A stretch of 64,000 nucleotides of DNA from Catenovulum sp052056295 (GTDB lineage Bacteria > Pseudomonadota > Gammaproteobacteria > Enterobacterales > Alteromonadaceae). The stretch is taken from assembly GCF_052056295.1 (NCBI RefSeq), contig NZ_CP182493.1:1984001-2048000 (forward strand). The letters are read 5' to 3'. The notes beneath the pieces are model-generated. The model worked only from the letters and a program-made list of their open reading frames with translations. It ran no database searches and was not told the DNA's origin. Made by a program: the position numbers and the translations under genes. Shown here piece by piece: positions 58,436-64,000 of this stretch (position 1 is the first letter of the stretch; each line of letters opens with the position of its first letter).

Positions 58436-60091
58436 TTAACCACCATGGGCTGCAGATAGCTCTTTTTGCTGAGTTGTCTGCGCCCAAATAAAGTGTTCCA
58501 GCGACAGCGCATGGCCAATTTCTAACAAAACTTTATTTGCATGACAGTCGTTCTCACAACCTGCGAGTATATCTACCGCTTGCTGGGTGAGTTTCGCGCT
58601 CGACTGGTACTGGGTTAATAACTCTTTAACTGAGTTATTATTTGCCATCATTTCCACCGCTGCGGCGGATAGCGGCAACAAGGCACTGGTAAATACCAGC
58701 CAATTTTTTACCTCAACCCCAGCCCATTCTTGAGTGGTTAAAAATTGATAACACACAGGAATAAATAACAAACATAACAGTCCAACAGGAATAAATATCG
58801 ACAATTTGACCAACCATTCGCTGCATTTGTGCTGCTTTGTCAGTTTAGCGTGCGCAGCTTGGTAATAGGCCAATTGTTCATGCAACCAGATAGACTTTAA
58901 ATCAGTTAAATTAATAGATTCACAGCCTGCACTACTACCGGCTAAACTCGCTTGCTTGAGCACTTTTTTCACAACTTGTTGTTTGGCTGAAAAATTTGCT
59001 GGGATGGAATTAGCAACCGACTGACTAGCATTGTCACCGATAAGCGCTCTTTGTTGCCAAAAAAATTCAATACGTAAGGCTTCAGCAATTGCCCGATACA
59101 AAGTGTAATTGGCTTTAATTTTGTTTGGATTGCGCCACTTATACCAAATAAACCCAAGTACAAAAGTGATGACATAAGCAGATAACACAATAAGCGATGG
59201 CAATATTTTGGCAAAAACCAGAAATAACAAGGAAATGAGCACGGTTAACCCAGCTACTGTGTAGTGAGCATGTTTAACTTGTTGCTGAGTAAAATTTGCC
59301 AAACGGTCAAAATGAGCAAAGTGCTCAGATATTCTATCTTGATCCGCGCTTGCACTTTCTTTGGCAGACAGTTTATTCAAAGGCAATAAACTGTTTTGTT
59401 CACTGGTCGCTAACGCCTTTGCTAATTTGCTCAATTGCGCGATTAAATCTACCAGCGTTTTTGGGATAGCTGGTTGTAAACTAATAGGTTTAATACTGGT
59501 TAAGTAGCCTTCAGCTTGCCCTTCAACCGGGATCACATAAGTTGGCACACTAGTATCTTGCGTCCATTGCACTGTTTTATGCGTTAGGTGATGCATTCGA
59601 TACTGCGGCGAAAAAGCCATTTTTGTTGTAAAGGCTGTGCCACCTGGCGCATCACTATTTTGTAAATCCCACAGCGACAGCAGTATATCGCTTTTATTGG
59701 TTAAATAGCTTGAGAGGTTTTGGTAACACAGATCACGCTCAACTTGCGGGTTTAGATGAATAACACGCCCTTGTTGGTCTTTTATTTGTGTTAATAAAGT
59801 ATCTAACAGCGCTTGCTCGCGTGGTGAAAAGTCTTGTTTATACATAGCCAGCGGCATAGGCAATACAGCAGTGGTTCGAATATTATAACCTTGCTGCTGC
59901 ATTTCTAGCGCCACTTGGCTAACTAACCAATCAGCGCCAACGGCCATACCTGTTACTATGCGTAGTTGCAAAAAAGGGTACTGCTCGGTTATTGCCGTTA
60001 GATATTTTGTAACTTTCTGTTGTAACTCAACTTGCGAATTTTTCGGCAAATTGCGATGTCCAGTTACCCCTATTACTAGTTCTAATTCCAT
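58436..60091 (-). CDS. SLOG-like Rossmann domain fused to four membrane segments
   Basis: 551 residues. ~1-160 form a SLOG/LOG-like nucleotide-binding domain: 'LELVIGVTGHRNLP' (GHR 11-13), 'LRIVTGMAVGADWLVSQVALE' (48-60), 'TTAVLPMPLAMY' and 'KSDILLSLWDLQNSDAPGGTAFTT' (134-155). A linker follows, then two membrane pairs (~274-322 and ~424-478), separated by a helical stretch 'LYRAIAEALRIEFFWQQRAL' as in SLATT/DUF4231-type proteins. It reads as a ligand sensor driving a membrane effector. First gene of a two-gene unit with the TIR protein. Confidence 0.75.
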   Translation of the reverse strand: MELELVIGVTGHRNLPKNSQVELQQKVTKYLTAITEQYPFLQLRIVTGMAVGADWLVSQVALEMQQQGYNIRTTAVLPMPLAMYKQDFSPREQALLDTLLTQIKDQQGRVIHLNPQVERDLCYQNLSSYLTNKSDILLSLWDLQNSDAPGGTAFTTKMAFSPQYRMHHLTHKTVQWTQDTSVPTYVIPVEGQAEGYLTSIKPISLQPAIPKTLVDLIAQLSKLAKALATSEQNSLLPLNKLSAKESASADQDRISEHFAHFDRLANFTQQQVKHAHYTVAGLTVLISLLFLVFAKILPSLIVLSAYVITFVLGFIWYKWRNPNKIKANYTLYRAIAEALRIEFFWQQRALIGDNASQSVANSIPANFSAKQQVVKKVLKQASLAGSSAGCESINLTDLKSIWLHEQLAYYQAAHAKLTKQHKCSEWLVKLSIFIPVGLLCLLFIPVCYQFLTTQEWAGVEVKNWLVFTSALLPLSAAAVEMMANNNSVKELLTQYQSSAKLTQQAVDILAGCENDCHANKVLLEIGHALSLEHFIWAQTTQQKELSAAHGG

Positions 60092-60245
60092 ATTCCAATA
60101 CTCTTGTAGCTAACCTACAAAAGTATAAGATATTGATGGTATTAATAAAACTATTTTTTATAAGTGCAAATACAATCCAACACCGAGGCAATCGGGGTGC
60201 GAAATATCTCATTTGTTATAGCTAGTGCTGTAAGTCCGTGCAATC

Positions 60246-60277
60246 AGCCCATTGGAAGCATAATTTTCTAAAAACGC
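60246..60277 (+). repeat. Dispersed repeat core copy
   Basis: The core GAAGCATAATTTTCTAAAAA followed by CGC (preceded by AGCCCATTG) occurs here and at 60656-60687, and on the other strand at 28800-28826 and 30335-30366. Confidence 0.85.
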
Positions 60278-60655
60278 TGCTAGTAAGATGCAATATATCC
60301 AAAAGAGCGAGAGCATAACTTTCGCAAAACCGCTGTGAATACATCCTTGTACGCTTCGCTTTTTCATCCATGAAAAAGAAATTTTGCTCTAAGTTATTGC
60401 TCTAGCTCTTTTTACCTATTGTGGCGCGGCTAAGTGTTTAGCCTAGTTCCTCAACATTCAAACAGCCATAAAAATGTAGAGGCTAGTGAATGGATGTGTT
60501 GTGAGCAAAACTTCACAAAACATGGAAGTTTTGTGCGAGCGAGTCACGGACGACCTTGAAGCGATTTTGCGAACAATACTCCATTTACCTGGTGATTTCC
60601 TTGCCCCCACCAAGCAGCGCAACAGAAGTAATTAAACGGGAAGTCTCTGCTACAC

Positions 60656-60717
60656 AGCCCATTGGAAGCATAATTTTCTAAAAACGCTTTTCGCCAGTCC
60701 ATGGCCGCTCGCAAAAG
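60656..60717 (+). repeat. Dispersed repeat core copy with extended match
   Basis: Same core as 60246, and beyond it GCCAGTCCATGGCCGCTCGC matches the complement of copy B (30301-30366) almost throughout, ~60 bases. Confidence 0.85.
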
Positions 60718-60724
60718 TTAAAAG

Positions 60725-61300
60725 CTAATGCAATGCCGCCCTAAAAGGCTGACGAGCGCAAATCTCAGCTTCAGCAATTAAAATTTCTTCTAAGCGAGTA
60801 TCAACGGTTTCTTTATCAAAATATTCATAAGCCAATTCAACAAACAAGTTTTTGTGCGTTTTTTCAGAATCAGCAATTTGTTGATAAAAATCTTGCTCTG
60901 GTGAACCATCCGGTAAAGCTTGGGCAACTAACGAAAAACGTTCGTAACCACGGGCTTCAATCACAGCGCCTACCAACAAACGATCAATAAAAAACTCATC
61001 AGTGCCTTTGCGAAACAAAGCACGAATTTCGTGGATATAAGGGTCTTTTTGATCATTACCTAAAGTAGCACCACGACCGTATAAAATTTTAATCACTTCT
61101 TTAAAGTGGATCATTTCCTCAATGGCTAGATCAGCCATAGCGCGCACCAATTTTTCGCGGTCAGGGTAATGCGATAACATAGAAACAGCCATACCAGAGG
61201 CTTTTTTCTCAGCCGCAGCGTGATCTTGTAAAAAGGTATCAAAGTCAGCTAAAACAGCTTCAGTCCACTCAAAAGGCGTATCGTATTTCAATTCAAACAT
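60725..61300 (-). CDS. miaE: tRNA-(ms2io6A)-hydroxylase
   Basis: 191 residues, a ferritin-like di-iron protein. The ligand helices are 'DFDTFLQDHAAAEKKASGMAVSMLSHYP', 'KLVRAMADLAIEEMIHFKEVIKIL' (E..H), 'LVGAVIEARGYERFSLVAQAL' (Glu) and 'IADSEKTHKNLFVELAYEY' (E..H), as in MiaE, which hydroxylates the isopentenyl group of ms2i6A37 in tRNA. Last of a minus-strand run; a C-terminal 'AEICARQPFRAALH' is family-like. It follows a small gene with a one-base gap. Confidence 0.9.
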   Translation of the reverse strand: MFELKYDTPFEWTEAVLADFDTFLQDHAAAEKKASGMAVSMLSHYPDREKLVRAMADLAIEEMIHFKEVIKILYGRGATLGNDQKDPYIHEIRALFRKGTDEFFIDRLLVGAVIEARGYERFSLVAQALPDGSPEQDFYQQIADSEKTHKNLFVELAYEYFDKETVDTRLEEILIAEAEICARQPFRAALH

Positions 61301-61301
61301 A

Positions 61302-61553
61302 TTATTCGTCTTCTATTTTGAGCATTTGTATTTGCTCAAAACCTAATTTTTTAAAATATTCTTCGCGGTAATTTTTAACTGCTGCAGAGGTTTTACTGGT
61401 GGCAGCAACTTGCTGTTCCATGCGTAAAAAAGCAGTTAAATCAATATTTTCTGCCGCAGCAACTGCTTCATGCATATCTTTAAATTTGTCGTAGGCGAAA
61501 CTAATTTGTTTCGGTTTTTTGTTGAAGATATAACAAATTTTTCGAACAGCCAT
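61302..61553 (-). CDS. Small hypothetical protein upstream of miaE
   Basis: The 83-residue basic/acidic protein 'AVRKICYIFNKKPKQISFAYDKFKDMHEAVAAAENIDLTAFLRMEQQVAATSKTSAAVKNYREEYFKKLGFEQIQMLKIEDE' has no recognised motif; predicted mostly helical. Gap to miaE one base, to the sulfotransferase-like gene 15 bases, so it is in the same transcript. Confidence 0.65.
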   Translation of the reverse strand: MAVRKICYIFNKKPKQISFAYDKFKDMHEAVAAAENIDLTAFLRMEQQVAATSKTSAAVKNYREEYFKKLGFEQIQMLKIEDE

Positions 61554-61568
61554 AACTATCTCTAAGCC

Positions 61569-62246
61569 TTAGTTATCAGTTAAGAAGGCAAGTTTATCGA
61601 CCTTACCCAACCTTGTCGACTCAACTTTGTTGGCATGGCGAATTTGTTGCCAGGCTGTCACCTTGCCTGCCATATTGATTGGCTGAAAACTCGCTTGCGC
61701 GATAGGGGGATCTGATTTTAACAAATGCTGCTGATGCAAAAAAGCAATGAGCTGTTGGTAACTACCTGAATTGGCAATATTTAAGCTCAATAACCGCTGC
61801 GGCTCGTGCGCAAAACAGGATTGTACTTGTTGTTGATGGTTCACATAACACTCACGCAAAAAGTCTAAATCATTAATATTTTCGAGCGTAAATGGTTGAA
61901 ATATATCTTGATATACACGCTTTAAATGCGGATTAAATCCTCCATCTGGGCGCACGATATTTTTGTACATGCGCAATAATAGTTGCTGAATAGACGGCAA
62001 CCAATTGTCGAGCTCTCGCTGTAAGTAGATAAATTTCGCGTCAGGATAAATACTGGCTAATTTGGCAAAATCGGTAAATACCGGCGCATCAGCTATTACT
62101 TGAGCCTGAGCAAATGCATCATCAGTAAAAGCTGTATGTGCGGTTTTAAAACCTAGCTCTAACATTGCCACGCACAGGCTAGTTGTTGCTGTGCGTGGTA
62201 AACCAATAACAAAAATTTTGTCCTGTGAATTAGAAACGGTAGACAT
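61569..62246 (-). CDS. Sulfotransferase-family protein
   Basis: About 225 residues from the ATG at 62246; a longer start overlaps the upstream gene more. The P-loop-like PAPS site is 'KIFVIGLPRTATTSLCVAMLELGFKTAHTAF', and 'DAKFIYLQRELDNWLPSIQQLLLRMYKN' is the second PAPS (3'-phosphate) region. The same fold occurs in small bacterial sulfotransferases of unknown acceptor. It overlaps the end of the TpsB-like gene by 17 bases. Confidence 0.8.
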   Translation of the reverse strand: MSTVSNSQDKIFVIGLPRTATTSLCVAMLELGFKTAHTAFTDDAFAQAQVIADAPVFTDFAKLASIYPDAKFIYLQRELDNWLPSIQQLLLRMYKNIVRPDGGFNPHLKRVYQDIFQPFTLENINDLDFLRECYVNHQQQVQSCFAHEPQRLLSLNIANSGSYQQLIAFLHQQHLLKSDPPIAQASFQPINMAGKVTAWQQIRHANKVESTRLGKVDKLAFLTDN

Positions 62247-64000
62247 AACCCAACGACAGAGATTTATCGCGCGATTCAAAATCTTTTGGTTTAGTGCGTG
62301 CGGTTGCAGAAAAACTATGCTGATTATAGTCGTAACTTAACTGCACATATGGGTAGTGAACCCAGCAGCTAAAATAAGCGTTAACCTCTACTTCTTTAAT
62401 TCCACAAGTTAAGTGTTTAACTTTGCCATCACCATCTGTATCAGGATAATCCTTGTCCGAAACAAAGTTCATGGCAAATTCACTGTGCCAACCTAGCTTT
62501 GTTTGCAGTTTATCTGTCCACACATATTGCCAAGCGATATCCATATCCCCGCCCCAGACACCTGAATCTGCACCACCATATTTGTATGAACCTGGAATAG
62601 CCTTCTCTGGGGTGAATTCAAAATGGCCGCCAATCAATAAATTTTGCTTGTCGTTAATTCGGCTGTAATGAGTTAGGTCTAAATAAGCTTTCCAAAAATC
62701 AGCCTGCATTAAACTATCGTTACCAACCGGGCCAGTTAAGGTGCGAATTTCGCCACCATTCGTTTGTGCATTTTTGTTTTTAAATTTATCTTCGATTTGT
62801 GCTTGAGTTAGTCCACCAAATGCACCTTCTAGCGCTTTATTTACTTTGATGTTAACGTTAGTAAAAGCTACAGTGTCAAAGAGTTTGTATCTAAACGAGC
62901 TGGATAAACTGGCAGATAACATAACTATAGTTTCTTCTGTGTCTAACCATTTAAAACCGGCAAGCAAATCAGCATCGTCAAACTGACAGAAATTAACTGA
63001 ATCTTGCGTGACAATTTGTCCAGTTGGACATTCATCTAGATTAACCACAGGAACAAATTCACTAAAGTTCACATGCTGAATTTGCTCATTAGACGTAGTT
63101 TTATGTTCAATACCCAATACATATTGGCTGTTTTGCCATAACTCTAATGGGTTCTCAATCGATAGCTTGAACAATCGACTTTGACCACCAATTTCAAAAA
63201 CAGATGAATCAACTATATCATCCGACACTCGATAACGGATATCGGCCAATTGTGCACTGAGTCGCCCACCCTCGTCACCATACGGCATGACATATTTAGC
63301 GGTTAACGATGAGAAATTTGCAGTTTCACTCGGATCTATTGTTGCCCCCAACTGTAAATAATCGCCATTGCCAGTTGGATTAACAAACAAGCCACTTAAA
63401 CCTAAACGTTTATCACCAGTTAAACGTGAAGCATTGTTATAAAGTGAAATAGCTTTGGTTGCTTGAATATCATCAATTTTAAGCACTAAATCCGTTTTAC
63501 CAAAACCAACACTTTTTAGTTCCGGGGTAATACGCGCAGAGGGTAAAAAAGTTAAGCGTGATAAACGCTGTTTAAGCGTTGGTGCATGGATCACCTTACC
63601 GGTTAAATCGTTTAAATGGCGTAAGAAGAGTTTTTTGTCATATTCAAAACTATTTTCACCAATAATTTGAATTTGATTTAGGCGGTTTTCTTCAATTTGT
63701 AAAACCACCACACCATTATTTATTTGCTGTGCAGGCACAACACAGCGTGAAGTTGTGTAACCCATTTGGTGAAAAATCTGGGTGATTTGCTGGGCAATAT
63801 TTTGCAAATCAGCCGAGGTAACCATTTTTCCGACATAAGGTTTAGCGATAGGAATAATTTGTTCGTTTTTTAGTAAAGTATTGCCCTTTACGCTTATGCT
63901 GTTGAGCTGAAATTTAACCGTTTGTGCTAATTGCGATTGGCCTTCACGCTGGATATTTTGGTCTATTTGAAGTTCTTGAATATCCGTTGGTTTATCTAAG
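62230..64000 (-). CDS. TpsB/ShlB-family two-partner-secretion transporter (N-terminus outside window)
   Basis: The frame is open to base 64000, so the N-terminus is cut. Visible: a POTRA_2 domain ('FQLNSISVKGNTLLKNEQIIPIAKPYVGK' at ~63835-63910, then 'VTSADLQNIAQQITQIFHQMGYTTSRCVVPAQQINNGVVVLQI'), a second POTRA-like ShlB region ('RLSRLTFLPSARITPELKS'), then a 16-strand-type barrel ending 'DKSLSLGYVYRF'. It secretes a large exoprotein (TpsA) across the outer membrane. The TpsA gene is not seen and would be upstream or elsewhere. The barrel has cysteine-bearing loops ('VNLDECPTGQIV'). Confidence 0.85.
   Translation of the reverse strand, partial: LDKPTDIQELQIDQNIQREGQSQLAQTVKFQLNSISVKGNTLLKNEQIIPIAKPYVGKMVTSADLQNIAQQITQIFHQMGYTTSRCVVPAQQINNGVVVLQIEENRLNQIQIIGENSFEYDKKLFLRHLNDLTGKVIHAPTLKQRLSRLTFLPSARITPELKSVGFGKTDLVLKIDDIQATKAISLYNNASRLTGDKRLGLSGLFVNPTGNGDYLQLGATIDPSETANFSSLTAKYVMPYGDEGGRLSAQLADIRYRVSDDIVDSSVFEIGGQSRLFKLSIENPLELWQNSQYVLGIEHKTTSNEQIQHVNFSEFVPVVNLDECPTGQIVTQDSVNFCQFDDADLLAGFKWLDTEETIVMLSASLSSSFRYKLFDTVAFTNVNIKVNKALEGAFGGLTQAQIEDKFKNKNAQTNGGEIRTLTGPVGNDSLMQADFWKAYLDLTHYSRINDKQNLLIGGHFEFTPEKAIPGSYKYGGADSGVWGGDMDIAWQYVWTDKLQTKLGWHSEFAMNFVSDKDYPDTDGDGKVKHLTCGIKEVEVNAYFSCWVHYPYVQLSYDYNQHSFSATARTKPKDFESRDKSLSLGYVYRF

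Larger units (their letters stand above)
60092..60724. other. Gene-free stretch with dispersed repeats
   Basis: Holds the promoter region of the SLOG/TIR unit on the left, two full copies of the repeat core (60246 and 60656), the CATGAAAAAGAAATTTTGCT module at 60369, and an AGCAAAACTTC-AAGCGATTTT segment (~60498-60585) related to 28359-28466. No supported gene. Confidence 0.7.

Noticed and set aside
1..64000. Prophage, tRNA or rRNA genes, conjugative origin
   Set aside because: Nothing recognisable as phage structural genes, integrase, tRNA cloverleaf or rRNA was seen; the only complete mobile element is the IS at 28.8-30.2 kb.

Overview
The window is AT-rich chromosomal DNA of a marine-type gammaproteobacterium, most likely an Alteromonadales member. 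This is inferred from gene content: yicC, slyD, an argCBFGH cluster with ARG boxes, divergent metB/metJ with Met boxes, a TPP-riboswitch thiamine salvage operon, miaE, and TonB-type outer-membrane systems. No rRNA, tRNA, CRISPR array or prophage was seen.

Layout. 1-1.0 kb: the 3' end of a probable cation/proton antiporter and a GNAT acetyltransferase. 1.1-3.9 kb: a toxin-antitoxin patch with an XRE regulator and its palindromes, a decayed hipBA locus fused to a rhuM remnant, and an intact ParDE/RelBE-type pair. 4.3-5.85 kb: yicC and slyD. 5.87-9.84 kb: a TPP riboswitch followed by a TonB receptor, a thiamine-binding protein, a PnuC/PnuT-type permease and a small-molecule kinase. 9.9-12.6 kb: an SRPBCC/GyrI-like protein and a secreted gluzincin peptidase. 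12.6-19.3 kb: a complete six-gene ebo cluster (order D-C-A-B-E-F) behind a palindromic operator.

20.0-28.2 kb: a 2271-residue secreted protein joining starch-binding-like modules, a PQQ glucose/sorbosone dehydrogenase-like domain, four CXXCH haem motifs and a DUF1592-type C-terminus, followed by a Tat-exported DUF1552 protein. 28.2-30.4 kb: dispersed modular repeats interrupted by an intact IS4-family element with a perfect 9-bp target duplication. 30.4-33.7 kb: a periplasmic PL22-like protein, gph and an M42-like peptidase.

33.8-46.1 kb: a catabolic and uptake locus, probably for a nitrogen-rich heterocycle or its amide breakdown products. It holds RraA, amidase, an Ntn-hydrolase, a TSUP exporter, a SnoaL-like protein, a Tsx-like porin, a Liv/Urt-type ABC transporter with a rare permease-ATPase-ATPase fusion, a cytosine-deaminase-like amidohydrolase and a GntR regulator. 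Its promoters share the palindrome TTGCTAGCAA.

46.3-56.8 kb: phnA/yjdM, the arginine cluster, a BlaI/M56/TonB module with a frameshifted M56 gene, and metB/metJ. 57.1-60.1 kb, flanked by the dispersed repeats: a two-gene module coding for a membrane-anchored TIR protein and a SLOG-like protein with four membrane segments. It looks like a nucleotide-signal immune system and is the best candidate here for an undescribed system. 60.7-64 kb: miaE, a small unknown gene, a sulfotransferase-like gene and the 3' part of a TpsB/ShlB-type outer-membrane transporter that runs off the window.
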